Shown: one piece after another, positions 11,901 to 23,011 of the stretch | Position numbering within the stretch: the first letter of the stretch is position 1 | Layout of the letters: each line of letters begins with the position of its first letter | Source of the DNA: Pyrocephalus nanus | Taxonomy: Eukaryota > Chordata > Aves > Passeriformes > Tyrannidae | Reading direction: 5' to 3' | Assembly (NCBI GenBank): GCA_038380795.1 | Contig: CM076263.1 | Span: forward strand, 10,778,709-10,842,708 | Length of the DNA: 64,000 bases | Made by a program: the position numbers and the translations under genes | The notes under the pieces: model-generated | Databases searched by the model: none | What the model saw: the letters and a program-made list of their open reading frames with translations, nothing else | What the model was told of the DNA's origin: nothing

Positions 11901-13757
11901 CACATATGCCTTTTACGAAACTCTCCTATTACTTGGGCCCTCACCTTCTTACTGTTTCACACCAGCTTCATGATGGGTCACAGATTGCCTAGTTCACCTA
12001 CAGGCCCATAAAACCTGGTATCTAGTTACAGAATTGCCTGCACTTTCAGCTTAAAAAGAAAAGCAAGTCCCTATAACACCAAGGAAAACAAAATTTCATA
12101 AGAAAAAAAAAAATCTGCTAGGAAACAGGAGACTAGCTACAAAGAAAAAATGGAATTTAATGTCTTCATTTTGTCTGCACAGCTTCTGGGAAGGGAATAA
12201 AACAAACAATTTTAAAGTAAGACATGTAAAAATTATAAAAGCCTGTTTCCAAAACAAAAAGAATTATTAGTGACACACGATCTGTAGGTCTATGATGTGT
12301 GACGTTTAACTGATACAGCATTATATTTCTAAATTGGCTAGAGAAATCCCAAAACATTTCAGCTCCTCACCGAAGCATCATCATAGAATCACAGAATCAT
12401 TTGTTTTGGAAAGAACCTGTAAAGGTCACCTAGTCCAACCCCACTGCAAGGAGCAGAGACATCTTCAATTAGATCTGGGTGCACAGAGCCCTGTCCTGAC
12501 CCTGATGATATGCTTCATAGCAGAACAGCATCCTCAAGGAACAGTACTGAAATAACCATCAAGTATGGTTTATCAACATGTTAGATCTAAAAAGCCAATA
12601 TTTGAAACTAAGGACATTAAAACAATGTAAACTGTAAAAAAGTGTAAACTTTGCTATTCACAAGCAGATGTTAAGCACCCCTAAGTACTGTAAATTAGTA
12701 AATATGCATACTGCAATTAAAGGATTAACCAAAAGATCTTTTGAAAAGATAATTTTCAAAAACTGAATAATTCCATACTTGAATATTTGAAGAATTTTGT
12801 TTTCTATTTAACCTAATGTTAAAAATGAAAAGTAATTACAAAACAAGGAAGGTTTTCATAAATTGGACTTAAGACTGGCAGGAAATGAGTTCATGAAAAG
12901 CAACTTCCTAAAATCACATATGACTTTCAAAGACTTGTAGCTCATAGCCTGGTTTTGAGCCTAAATCAGAGTTATCTTGTATAAGAGAATTATACTACTC
13001 TACTGAATTACTTGACACTTGTTCTTATACTCATCTCCCTGGAATATGTGCTTTATAAATGCATAACAGTATAAACACACAATGTCAGATCTTCAGAGGA
13101 GCTGTCAGCTCTGAGACCTCTGACCCACATGGCAGCCTTACAAATGTGACATGGACGGTATCAACAAGCCAAGCGTGACCCCTTGGCTGGGATATCCTCC
13201 TGCTCGTCCAGAGCCCAAAACCAGGGGTAACCCCTGGTCTCTGAAATCCTCCTGCTCGTCCAGAGCCCCGGCTGGGGGGCACGGCTCTGGCTGAGCGCTC
13301 CTTCCCTGCGCTGTCACAGCGATGCTGCACTGCACAGAGCCCTAACAGAGCACAGTCACAGCAAACGCACCCCAAACTCCCGCTGCCCGCCCGCTTCCCG
13401 CTCCGCATTCCAGAGCTCACGGGCTGGCCGGCGGGAGCCCCGCAGCCACGACCTCCCGCTTCCCCACACGGCCTCCCTCCGCCCCCCCCGGCCCCGCCGC
13501 CCCTCACCGTGGCGGAAGGGCTCGATGAGCACGTCCGCCCCCCGGCACAGCCGCCTCAGGGCCGCCGCTCCCTGCGGCCGCTTCAGGTCGAGCGCCAGGG
13601 AGCGCTTGCCGCGGCCCTGCACGTCGGGGGCCGCGGGGGAGGGGGACGGGCGGTCGACCCTCACCACCCGCGCCCCGAAGTCGGCGAGGATCATCCCGCA
13701 GAGCGGCGCTGGGGCCAGCCCGGCGAGCTCCAGCACCCGCACCCCGCTCAGCGCCAT
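2779..13757 (-). CDS. AMACR: alpha-methylacyl-CoA racemase, 5' four coding exons (3' partial)
   Basis: The coding parts join 13757-13508, 10881-10738, 8192-8032 and 2965-2779 on the minus strand. All introns are GT/AG and the phases agree (1, 1, 0, then 1 going out). The product so far is 248 residues plus one base; the human protein has 382, and the missing part corresponds to its single large last exon. Family: CoA-transferase family III (CaiB/BaiF). The enzyme interconverts (2R)- and (2S)-methylacyl-CoAs so that pristanoyl-CoA and bile acid intermediates can enter beta-oxidation, in peroxisomes and mitochondria. Catalytic residues expected from the family are present: His123 in SAGHDINY, Asp153 in LLADFAGGG and Glu238 in GAIEPQF, each one higher than human numbering. 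The C-terminal peroxisome signal would be in the unseen exon. Gene identity is very secure; an intact 3' end is inferred. Confidence 0.96.
2966..8031 (-). other. AMACR: AMACR intron 3
   Basis: A 5066-base GT/AG intron. It is AT-rich and I see no exon, RNA gene or clear dispersed repeat. Short open frames are not supported by similarity or splice structure. Confidence 0.85.
8032..8192 (-). CDS. AMACR: AMACR coding exon 3
   Basis: 161 bases. After completing a Gly codon it encodes [20 protein letters not shown], then [20 protein letters not shown] and [13 protein letters not shown]. The acceptor is TGTCAG and the donor GTAAGT directly after the ATG codon of the final Met. Asp153 in LLADFAGGG is the second catalytic residue. 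The glycine-rich loop and GQVIDASM are family hallmarks. The exon enters in phase 1 and leaves in phase 0. Confidence 0.95.
8193..10737 (-). other. AMACR: AMACR intron 2
   Basis: A 2545-base GT/AG intron with no recognised coding or repeat content. Confidence 0.85.
10738..10881 (-). CDS. AMACR: AMACR coding exon 2
   Basis: 144 bases encoding [20 protein letters not shown] followed by [20 protein letters not shown] and INYLALS, with split Gly codons at both ends. The acceptor is TTTTTAAG and the donor GTAGGC. It carries the active-site His (residue 123, [11 protein letters not shown]). Similarity to vertebrate AMACR is clear along the whole exon, and the phase is 1 at both ends, so the exon can be skipped without a frameshift. 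Skipping would remove the catalytic His. Confidence 0.95.
12380..12510 (-). repeat. CR1 LINE 3' tail
   Basis: On the plus strand it starts TCATAGAATCACAGAATCAT and continues with the reverse complement of the CR1 end: GGAAAGAACC, then GGTCACCTAGTCCAACC, then a segment matching the upstream part of the CR1 tail up to the ACAGAGCCCTGTCC area. The minus-strand element ends in the typical octamer-like ATTCTATGA repeat. It is a 5'-truncated avian CR1 inside AMACR intron 1, in the same orientation as the gene. Confidence 0.9.
13194..13268. repeat. imperfect tandem repeat, period 52
   Basis: The 23-base core beginning ATCCTCCTGCTCGTCCAGAG occurs at 13194-13216 and again, identical, at 13246-13268. 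The sequences before each core (GTGACCCCTTGGCTGGG and GGGTAACCCCTGGTCTC) are also related. This is a local duplication in the 5' part of AMACR intron 1. Confidence 0.8.
13508..13757 (-). CDS. AMACR: AMACR coding exon 1
   Basis: Encodes residues 1-83 plus the first base of a Gly codon. It begins [20 protein letters not shown] and includes [14 protein letters not shown] and [18 protein letters not shown], the N-terminal CoA-binding Rossmann-like part of the family. The ATG at 13757 was chosen because it matches the conserved start (human MALQGISVVELSGLAPGP) and has a strong context, with G at -3 and G at +4. The exon ends CACG with donor GTGAGG at 13507. The segment between VDRP and GRGKRS is Pro/Ser-rich and diverged, and accounts for a protein one residue longer than human. 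The exon is very GC-rich because it lies inside the CpG island. Confidence 0.96.
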
Positions 13758-13781
13758 GGCCGCCGCCGCCGCCTGCGAGCG

Positions 13782-13815
13782 CCGACAAATCGATCCGGCC
13801 GACAAATTGATCCAG
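13782..13815. repeat. 17-base tandem duplication in the AMACR leader
   Basis: Two adjacent units, 13782-13798 and 13799-13815, match at 15 of 17 positions (CCGACAAATCGATCCGG and CCGACAAATTGATCCAG). They lie 25-58 bases upstream of the AMACR start codon, so they are in the 5' untranslated leader or core promoter. Confidence 0.85.
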
Positions 13816-14275
13816 CCGCCGCTCCCGCGGCCGCCCCGCCCGCCCTGGCTCCGGCCCTCGGTGCCCGCCGCTGTCTCCTTATGCCGAGCCCGTGTACCCC
13901 GCGCTACCCTCCGCACCGGGCCGGAGGGAGGAGGAATGGGCGTTCTCCTGAACGCTGAACTCTTAAATAAGCTTCCCGGCCTGACCATCCAGGGAGCACT
14001 CTCATAGTCACACCCGCACCACCTGAGCTGGGGCTGGGGCTCCTTGGCAGGTACAGCCCCCACGCTCACACCAACAGACCAGGTTTCCTTACTGGCTCGG
14101 CCCCAGGTTTCCCATAGCAGAGTGTCAGGCATCCTGATCCTTAATTTAATCATGGTTTATTTATAATTAAATAACTAAATAACAAAATAACCCATCAAAC
14201 TTGTGCCTCTGAGTAGGGACCCCTAACAAAGGGAGCCCTGGGTTTTTGTACCCTCACAGTCTAAGCGCGGGAAAG

Positions 14276-14340
14276 TCACAGAATGACAGAGTCAGTCAGT
14301 TGGAAAAGGCCTCCAAGATCATCGAGTCCAACCCTTGAAG
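14276..14340 (-). repeat. CR1 LINE 3' end fragment
   Basis: TCACAGAATGACAGAGTCAG, then TTGGAAAAGGCCTCCAAGAT, then CATCGAGTCCAACCC is the reverse complement of a CR1 3' end of the subfamily type with GGCCTTTTCCAA. It is a very short 5'-truncated copy just upstream of AMACR. Confidence 0.85.
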
Positions 14341-17300
14341 TCTGAATCTGGGGGTTGTGTGCTCCTGTGTCTCAGCGTCAGGTCCCTTGGCCACGCCACA
14401 GCTCCCTGTGCCCGATTTTAAGCAGTGCATGGCCCTTGTCTCTGGCTGTGGCTCCTGCCCCTCGGAACTCAACCCGCACTTCACAATGCAGTGAGTGTAT
14501 TCCTCAGCACAAAGAATGTAAAAATAAGCACCCTGTTTTCAAAAAACCTCCCCGGCATCTGCCCTCGTGTTTGGCAGCGTGGCTGACAGCACTGGCAGCC
14601 GCTCACCCTGGCCCCAGGCACCGTGGATGTGCCAAACCCCATGCACCCCAGACCCCTTGGTTACACTCTGGGATATTAAAACGGTTTGGTCTTTTTCACC
14701 AGATGTTCCTTTAAACAGGGCTGTCTGACCCTGTTCTTCTTGTGGCATCAGCTGCTTACAGGAACAGACATAATTCCAGGAAAGGTAATGAAACCTTTGG
14801 CATTGGATTAACCAATTGGCTTTTCAAACCTACACCCTGCTCCCAGTATTTCAGGTTACCCACTAGCAGACAGAGCAAAGAAGCCCTTAGGAACAGTTCC
14901 ATACTCATTCTATATATTTCTTTAAATTGGTTGGACTGCAAAAATGTGTAAAGGCCATAAATATTACTGCCAGAATAGCCTTTATTTTCCAGGTAGACAC
15001 CGGGTCCTGTAATGCAGGCACTGATTGTATCCACTGCTGTGAAAGGGCCAGGAGAAAAGTATGTGCATTTTCATTCAAATGCAGCTGTCTTGCTTTGTTT
15101 GTTATCCTTCTCCCTTAGATACACTATAAAGGTTTATTTTCACAGACATTATCATGTTATTGCGGCACTGTGTTTCTCTAAATAATTTTCAGTTTCATTT
15201 GTCCTTGGAGTTTGTATTGAATACAAACAGGCAATTTCTGTTGTGCCACCTTCTGTTGTGTCACCTTCTTTCATTTCACCTAATGCTGTTTAGTTTATCA
15301 CACCCAAATAACACCATAATCACACACTGGATTTTGCTATGGTTTAAGTAAGCAGTCCTTTGCACCTGCTATTTTGTTGTCATCTGCAGTCACAGTGGGT
15401 ACTCTGTGGCAGAAACATTTGAGTCAGGACCTTATTGAATTATTTCAGTTTCAGAAAGGTGAGGGTAGCATTTTATGAGCATTAAATCCAATTTGAAAAA
15501 CTGAATTTTAACAAACTTAAGAAATACACAGGCATGAGAGAGAAACAGATATTCTAATTAACTATGAGATGAAGGTTAGTGATTTGAGTCCAGCAAACTC
15601 TCCTGAAGCAGCAAGCTGGCCAGCACAAAATGTATATTAAAAACAAGGAGTCCTCCTCTAGCATGGAATTCCAGTGAAAACAGTGCAGTGTTTTATTTAT
15701 GCAATACCATTTAATATTTATCATTAATATGCAGCAGCAAATAGGAGTCTGTATGAATTCATGGCTGCCAAGGCAATGAGTGTAGGATAGGAAGTTGTTT
15801 TGGGATAAAATCTGCACTGTGGGTGGCAGGACACCTTGTCAAGGTGTTTTTGTGTGCTTTATTGAAATATATCAGTGAATTGCTGTCTATGTCAGTGTTA
15901 AAAAATGGAATTATATATACTTTGTGCTATATAAACATTTCTTGCAGAGGTACAGGCACTTCTACAACGCAGGCTGGCTACACTGCATGCCAGACTTTTA
16001 CAGCTGACCTCAGATTTTTTGGGTAAAATCACTCTTAGTTTTCAGTCCTTTGAAAAAATACCAAGGCAGCAATGTGAAGTTATAGCTGTACACAAAACCT
16101 TGATTCTTCCCTTTTATGTGTATATGGTTTACAATTTAGTCCATTCTAATATATGTCTAAAGAGATACTGATATCTGTACGGTTTGGGTTTTTTTTGTTA
16201 AATGCAAAAGCAAGAATTGCTCACATCTGTTACAATATTCCAAATCTTGATAATTATGTAACTGCTTAAAAATGTAACTAGTAGTTCATGATGTAAGGTG
16301 AACCTTTTCAAGTAAATTCAAACGTATCTGCATTAAACTGAAATTGAGGCCTTTAAAGATTCTCATGGAATTTATGGAGGTATTGTTGTGTCCCGAGTTT
16401 ATCAAAGCTTTCAAGTATGTCTGCTCTATACTAAAGCCTGCATTTATGCCTTGCCTGAATAGAAGCTGTGCTCCATTCATAACACTTTTTGATATCCACA
16501 AAGATGGTATAGATGGTACTCCACATTTCTGACCTCATATTGCATGCTGTTGTGACACACTGTCCCCTATACAATGTGCTTGTCAAGTGCAGCACCCTAA
16601 TCTCTTCAATTTCAATGAACTCTTCCATTTTGAGCATCTCTTTGCCTTTCTGTGTTTCTCTGCTTCTGTGTGAGTGTGGATGTGCACATCACTGCTTACT
16701 CTCTTGAAGTGTACATCCCATCTCACACTGGCAAAAAACCTATCATGAGGTCATCATACCCTTCTAAAGTAGCTGTGAATCCATGCTGCTTGTGAATCTT
16801 TCTCTGTGTGTCTGAGATTATGAATTATAGATTTAGAAATACAAGCTCCATCTCATCCACAGAAAGTGATTGTATAAGCTGCCCTGTCACTAAAATTGAC
16901 ATACCCTAGAAAACGTACTGTTTGTGAGTAGGTATTCTAGTCAGTCATCACAGTGAGGATCTGGCCTAGTTTCCGTGAACAAGCTTTGCCATTAACTTTC
17001 ACAGTGCCAGAAATTTGCCCCCTGATACTGTCTTAAAAGTAGGAGAACAAACTACTGATGCCTATGACTGTGTTTTCAGTACTTTGAACCTTAACCCTGA
17101 ACCTAAATACTTTTCTTTCCTTTGATTCCCAGCTTTGACTGTACTTCCATGATTTAGATGAAGAGAATGGTAAGTAGCTTTTTATAGATAATCCTTATAT
17201 TGGGTAATCGGGAGAAAATAAATATTTTCCTGTGAGTTTATTATTAACTACTCTTGTAGGGAGTGGAAAATCCAGGGTTATTCTCAATTTTTTTTCCCCT

Positions 17301-20300
17301 GGATACTGAGCTTCAGGTCTATGCTGGGCACCACATGTACTACTGCTTGGCCATTCTACACTAAATTTACTTCCAGGGAGCCATTCTTGACGGATAGTGC
17401 TGTCTCCCATATCCATCACAGACAATTTCTCCTGGACTGGTTAGGTGATGAATTGAGAAACCCTTATTTTTATGAACTCTTTCCATCACCTTGCCCATGA
17501 GGCATTTATGTATGCCTTATGGCATACCTAATACATGTTCTTTATTTTGTGAGCTTTTAATAATTTGAGGAACAAGCATTCTGAGAAGCAGGGAGTCTTG
17601 GAGGGAAGAAAGCATTGATCTGAAGTGATGCAGTATCTGAAAGATTTTACTCAAAACAACAATACTTCTACTATTTTCTAGTTTAAAAGATTAACTGGAG
17701 ACAAATTAAATTTCATCCTGCACTTTCAAGCTGTGTACCAGGATTTTTGGCGTGGCAGAGTGTCACAGACTTGGAATTCCAATTTCCTGGCCTGAAATTC
17801 TAGTCCTTACGGACTTTCTTGACTTTCATCAACTTTACTACACTGTGAGAGCCCGTAGTGTTTTTCTGTCCAAAAACTGCTAAGATTAGAAAACATAGCT
17901 CTTAAAAACTATTGTAAAATGGAGGTTACTGCTGTTAATTTAATTTTGCTGATTTTTCTTACGTATTTGTGCTATTTTCTGTGGTAATGGTGCTTCATTA
18001 ACTGTACATTTGGATGCAGTTACTGAATGAAGATTTTCTATAAATTCATGTCTTTCTATCGCATTCCACTACATAGGCAATTCCATAGTCAGCAAGCATC
18101 TTACACCTGCTGCTGGACAAGGCCAAGAAGCATCATGTGACTGGATGATGGAAGGAACATAATGTGAGACACATTCACAGGAAATGGAAGCTAAGATGTC
18201 AAAGATAACTTTAACGTGGGTATTTCTATTCTTGGTGTTGTAGCATCGTAATTCTTTTAAAACACTCATTTTTTGGGGATTTTTTTTTTTTAATGTCTCA
18301 TGGATTGTTTTCAAAAAAGCAGAAGAATGGCATTTCATTTCTGCAACTTTTCACCAGTTAACACAGTCTCTTTGTTCAATAAAACCTTGCCCCACATGAG
18401 TTTTATTGTTCTGTGAACGTGGTCATGGAGGATGGTCTCTCCCATTCCACATGCAAAGGCACAGTACAGAGCCTCTCCCACTGTCATCCTTACTGTTTTC
18501 ATGCCACCATCTGTGCACTGAGTTCATCTGTCCAGTGGCACAAGAGTGGCCTAACGAGTGCTGGGAGCAATATGGAATGTCAAGAAGCTAGCACAGTCTC
18601 TTCCCACACCTGTTGCCAGTCCTTGTGCAGCCTAAAAGGTACTCAGGAACCATGTATGTAGTAGTGAATTAAACAGCAATAAGGCTTTCCGTGTCTGGGA
18701 ATTGCTGGATTGTGTCACCAAAATGGATGGATTATGCAGCTGCATTAGCATAATGGCCCAGTGAATGCCTTTAGCCCATGACAAGGAGTATCTGCCCAAC
18801 TTTTTGAGTACTACTTCAAAGTTAGCACAAGCTAGGGATCAGTCCCAACAGGCAGTTTTGCAAACAGACACCCTGGTACAGAGGCTGAGAGAGTTTAATT
18901 CAGCCTCATCAGCATAGTCAGATGGTAATTCTGGGACAAAGAATGGACTCTGACACTGCTTTGGTTTTTAGTATCAATTTAACCTGACGGCCGGATGATG
19001 AGGCTTGGGAAGTCTCCAAGGACTAAGGGAGCTCTCACCCTTTGGTGTAAGAGGGAACCTGGTCATACTAAGAAGTGCATATTCTACCAAGTTCTTTTAA
19101 TTTATGAAGATACTTTCTAGATTTTATGTCTTTGTTGGTATCTGAGTATGACAGCCAGCCTGGAGAACAGCTTTGCACACTTCCTTTTCTTTCCTCATAT
19201 TTTTAAATCAGGACTGATCACTCAGTTTTTATTTCCTTTGGTTGCTGAAGCAGAACTAACTTCAAACTAGAGAAACTTCGCTACTGCTTCATCAAAATGA
19301 ACAACTGTGGGTCTTTTCACACACTACTCAGTGACTCCCTGCATTTTTGTCCTTGTGTGAATTTTTTTAAAAGTTCTGAGCACAAAAAAAGTAATTTTAA
19401 TAATGCGAACTAAGTAGGGGGCAAAAAAGTTTTAATTCAAAACCTCTTTTATTAAAAACTGCTTCAGAAAACAGCAGGGTGTAATGTAGACAGTCAGTGA
19501 AAGAGAGTGGAAGATGAAAGATCGGAGTGAAAAGTTGTGTTCCTTATTTCCTCTTTAGAAAAATATTTCTTTATTTAAAGCCTTCCCTCTGGCTCACAAG
19601 GTTTCCAGTGAGACTGAGGCTGCAAACTATTGTCAGCCTAAAAATTGCTTCTTCAGAATCAACTCAGTCTCTCTCAGGCCACGGACTAGCCTCTGAAACT
19701 AAAACCATAGACTCTTTTTTTTTCTCAGAGATTTCTAATTAAACTGCTTTCTGCTTTCTTTGAACACCACTCGAGAAACTGGGACCCAGCCCTATGATTC
19801 TTTCCCTCAGTTTGGTGTCATTCTATTTCTTGCACAGAAGTTGTGTTTTACCCCTGGCAAGGGTGTCCACCCAGCACCTCTCAAGCCACACACACCCCTG
19901 TTCTGCAAAATGCAGCACTTGATGCTCCTGATGCAGCTGGAGGTGAGAACTGCTACCTTGCACAGATGTCACAGGGAAGAACAGCAGTCCCTGGAGCTCT
20001 GGGGGAAGGGAGGACCAGGAGTGGAGGGTGGTGTTTCACACAGATTAGGGCTCAATTTGGCTGTGTGTCAGGAAGTGTTTTCTCCTGCCAGGCTGCCAGC
20101 CCCTACCACAGAGGCAGGATGTCACCCACCAAACCACAGCCCTCATGGCAGGCAGGGGCTTGCAAGTCTTGACAAGTTTTGGTTAAATCTGGAAGCTCAG
20201 GGAGTGGGAGGGATTTAGATTCATCTTAGCTAAGACAAAAAGCCATTAACTATATTCCGAATTACAGCTTTTCAGTAGCCAGAAGACTTCTCAGTTTTAA

Positions 20301-20510
20301 CAAAAATTGTAAGATACCATATATTGTATAACAGAGGATAACAGTCTCTGACACAGGAAATTTTGCCTTGAGGATCTGCTAAGCAAGAGGCTTTCAGTTA
20401 TCATGAGCAATGGAAAGATGATGAATTTTCATGAATATTTCTGAGAAAAAAATCCATATGTTTCCATATGACTTACTGAATATGAAGTTTGCTAATATTG
20501 AGAAACAAGA

Positions 20511-20529
20511 ACACACACACACACACACA
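20511..20529. repeat. (AC)n microsatellite
   Basis: Nine and a half perfect AC units. Confidence 0.95.
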
Positions 20530-21005
20530 GATATTCACATCAGCCGCTGTATTTTGAAGGATCTTTGAAATTAGTAAGTTCATTGATTTAAATGTTGTGA
20601 TACTCAGTCAGCAGAGATTGCACGCAATAATTTTGCAGAAAAAAGACAAGAAATTTCATACCAAACCTAGGAAATTTTAACCTTGATGTAAAAAACTTTA
20701 GTTTTACTCTTTGAACTGAGACCATACTGCTCTTTGGTTATCAGATGCTTTTATGATAATTCTTAGTCACTTTTCACTCTTAGCAGGCCAAGTTGAACAA
20801 AACTTGTGAAAACAACACAAATCAGGTATGGCAAAACATTACTTTCTTATATATAATGGCCACTAAAAGAGATAATGTAAAGGAGCTGAAAATGAGTATA
20901 TGTCTCACAGTTTCTAAGTGCTTTATTCTGACCAAAATGGATGAAAATGGCCATATCATAGAGGAAAATTAAGTCTCCAAAGAAATCTTTGAGGATTTAA
21001 ATTTT

Positions 21006-21055
21006 ATGTATATATGTGTGTATATATATATACATATGTAAAATAAATATATTGT
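21006..21055. repeat. TA/TG-rich simple repeat
   Basis: Alternating TATATG, GTGTG and TATATATATA followed by AAATAAATATATT. A simple AT-rich tract just beyond the distal end of C1QTNF3. Confidence 0.8.
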
Positions 21056-21202
21056 AACCCTTAATGCTGGCTTTCTTCCATTCAGTAGCAAAATGAATGT
21101 CTAGAAAAAGCACACTAAGAATATCTCTCTAGTCTCCAAATGGCAAGGTCCTTGGTAAACACAGATACAAATGAACGAGTAATAGTTTTGTAACCATTAA
21201 TC

Positions 21203-21208
21203 TTTATT
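21203..21208 (-). terminator. C1QTNF3: candidate distal poly(A) signal of C1QTNF3
   Basis: AATAAA on the minus strand, about 1.65 kb after the stop codon. It is followed by GATTAATGGTTACA and a T/G-containing stretch that could serve as cleavage and downstream elements. Use of this site would give a long 3' untranslated region. Confidence 0.45.
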
Positions 21209-22851
21209 GGCTAAATGTATGTTTTACAAAGTAAGCTTATTAAAATAACGTGGTCTCAGGTTTTGAAAACCTACGTGGTGCAAACCTGAACCAAGTTCAT
21301 AAAGAAATTATAAAACTCATCGGACAACCGTTCATTAAAGCTAATATTTTCAGTGGTTGATGCATAAAACTAAAAAAAAATCACAAGTCATAATCATCAA
21401 GTATCAACATGCATTTTTCTTCATACAATGTGATTACATACGCTAGGAATGTGTACAAGGACATACAAATTCATAGGGCAATTTTTGATTAATTTGCTCC
21501 ATTGTTGTGCTGCTGGTCTCTGCATCCAGTATGAAAGAATTTAAAATAAATGTTTTCCTAACTACACCTGCTTATTATGCATTAATGGCAAGTAATTTCT
21601 GTTAAACAGGAATTTATGTTTCATTAGCTTTTGAGTGAGGAGCAGACAATACATTCAAATTTCAGTATTGACTTTGGTGCTGACTCCAGTGAAAAGAAAA
21701 TAGCAAGACAGAATTTCAGGTACCCAAATTTTGAAAAGGTGGTAACAAATATTAATGTTGAAGAGTGGCTCAGTTTACTGGGACTAGAACTTCTGAGCCA
21801 GCATTTGCTTTCACCAGTTAAGTACTGAACTGGATTAGCTGCTGCTGCTTTGCAATGTCTTTTCCTGAAATATTGGATCTTGGAAGGCTGCTAGGAAAAC
21901 TGTATCAACAACTTCACTGTTAAGTAAATATGCAGTATTATAAGGTATATCCTTCTAAAGGAGCTCCAAACACCACAAAACTTGTGTTTCTCTGTTTGTG
22001 CTGTTGGCATATCCTGGTTTCTCTAGCGTATATGCCTCTGCTTTGATACCCTGCATTCAGTTACATCAGATTTTAAAAGTTTAAGGCTAGAGGGAAACGT
22101 TACAGTTCCCCTGCCTGATCCCCTTCACACTGCAGACTAAATTACCTTAGCTTCAAGCCACTACTAAGGCAAGAACTACTAACACTCTTCCATTAAGAGA
22201 GAGAGTAAGGCATAAATATGTGCTAAAAATCTGTGAAAAATAACACCAGTACATCATCAGAGGTTTGAGATGGGAATGCAATAAACCTGAATCATTGACA
22301 TCTTTATTTTCACATTTTTTTCTTCTATTTGAGGAGCTCATTCTAATTCAGTACAAACTTACTCCTTTAGATCTGGTCTCAACTGAGCCTGCTTATAATA
22401 TATTCAGGCCTGTTTCCATGATGCAAACTTAAATGAACATGTAATAAGAACTGAATAAATGATTAATAAGAAAACTTGAATCAAATATTCAATGCCTGAC
22501 ATATACTTAACTAAAGTATATTTACAGACAAAATTGACTTTACTGGGTAAACTACTCTCTAAATTGCTTAAAATCATTTTCCTTTGTTTTTCATTCACTT
22601 TGAGAAAAAGAGCAGTAGCAACATTTAACGATTCAATAGGTGCAACCCAGATGACCATACATATTCTGTGACGCTGTGTCAGCTCCACAATGTATTCAGC
22701 TCATCTCTCATACACAGGTAGCAACACATTGCATCAAAACAAGCCTTCTTGATCCTCCAATGTTGTAATGTTATTACACAGCCCAGTGAAAAATACCAGT
22801 TCCAAAAAAAATGTTTCCTCAGATAAACATCTGTTGGATAGTTTCTTTTTT
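21209..22851 (-). other. C1QTNF3: presumed 3' untranslated region of C1QTNF3
   Basis: Sequence after the TAA stop at 22854-22852 and before the distal AATAAA. It is AT-rich, with no competing gene and no recognised dispersed repeat. Its extent depends on which poly(A) signal is used. Confidence 0.5.
22303..22308 (-). terminator. C1QTNF3: candidate proximal poly(A) signal of C1QTNF3
   Basis: AATAAA on the minus strand about 545 bases after the stop codon, followed by GATGTCAATG and a T-rich stretch. It is an alternative or additional end to the site near 21.2 kb. RNA data would be needed to decide between them. Confidence 0.4.
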
Positions 22852-23011
22852 TTACTTGGTTTCAAAAAGAAGAAACCCAGCAAACGTGGAGAAGCGTTGA
22901 TGGTCCCCATGGAGGGCTCCATTTCCCATTCGCAGCCAAACTTCATCTCCCTTGGCGAGTTTTAGGACTGCACTGTTTCCTGACGTATCTGCTTTCCCTT
23001 TGGATTCATAG
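22852..23011 (-). CDS. C1QTNF3: C1QTNF3 coding exon 6 and stop
   Basis: 160 bases. It completes Ser194 and encodes YESKGKADTSGNSAVLKLAK, GDEVWLRMGNGALHGDHQRF and STFAGFLLFETK, then TAA at 22854-22852. The acceptor is ATCCACAG. AVLKLAKGDEVWLR and FSTFAGFLLF are the most conserved C1q C-terminal strands. The exon closes a protein of exactly 246 residues when the short exon 1 is used. Confidence 0.97.

Larger units (their letters stand above)
10882..13507 (-). other. AMACR: AMACR intron 1
   Basis: A 2626-base intron with donor GTGAGG inside the CpG island and acceptor TTTTTAAG. It contains a CR1 tail at about 12380-12510 and an imperfect 52-base tandem repeat near 13194-13268. The base composition rises from AT-rich to very GC-rich towards exon 1. 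Confidence 0.85.
13371..13960. promoter_or_regulatory. AMACR: CpG island promoter of AMACR
   Basis: This is the densest CpG stretch in the window. It covers exon 1, the 5' leader and the start of intron 1. Sp1-type GC boxes (CCGCCCCGCCCGCC on the plus strand, about 13831-13844) lie 75-90 bases upstream of the ATG, and no TATA box is visible. This fits a broad housekeeping-type promoter for a metabolic enzyme. The transcription start cannot be fixed from sequence alone. Confidence 0.8.
13961..21202. other. spacer between AMACR and C1QTNF3
   Basis: About 7.2 kb between the AMACR CpG island and the distal candidate poly(A) signal of C1QTNF3. It contains a CR1 scrap at 14276-14340, an (AC)n run and an AT dinucleotide tract. 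I see no exon with similarity to a known protein; open frames up to 152 codons are short and lack supporting signals. Confidence 0.75.

Noticed and set aside
13509..14007. Two plus-strand open frames of about 150-160 codons opposite AMACR exon 1
   Set aside because: Pro/Arg/Ala-rich antisense frames produced by GC-rich composition; the real coding strand is minus.
13356..14153. 265-codon open frame on the minus strand taken as a single long protein
   Set aside because: Only its middle is AMACR exon 1 (13508-13757). It runs past the donor at 13507 into the intron, and its upstream part lies in a stop-poor CpG island with no similarity.
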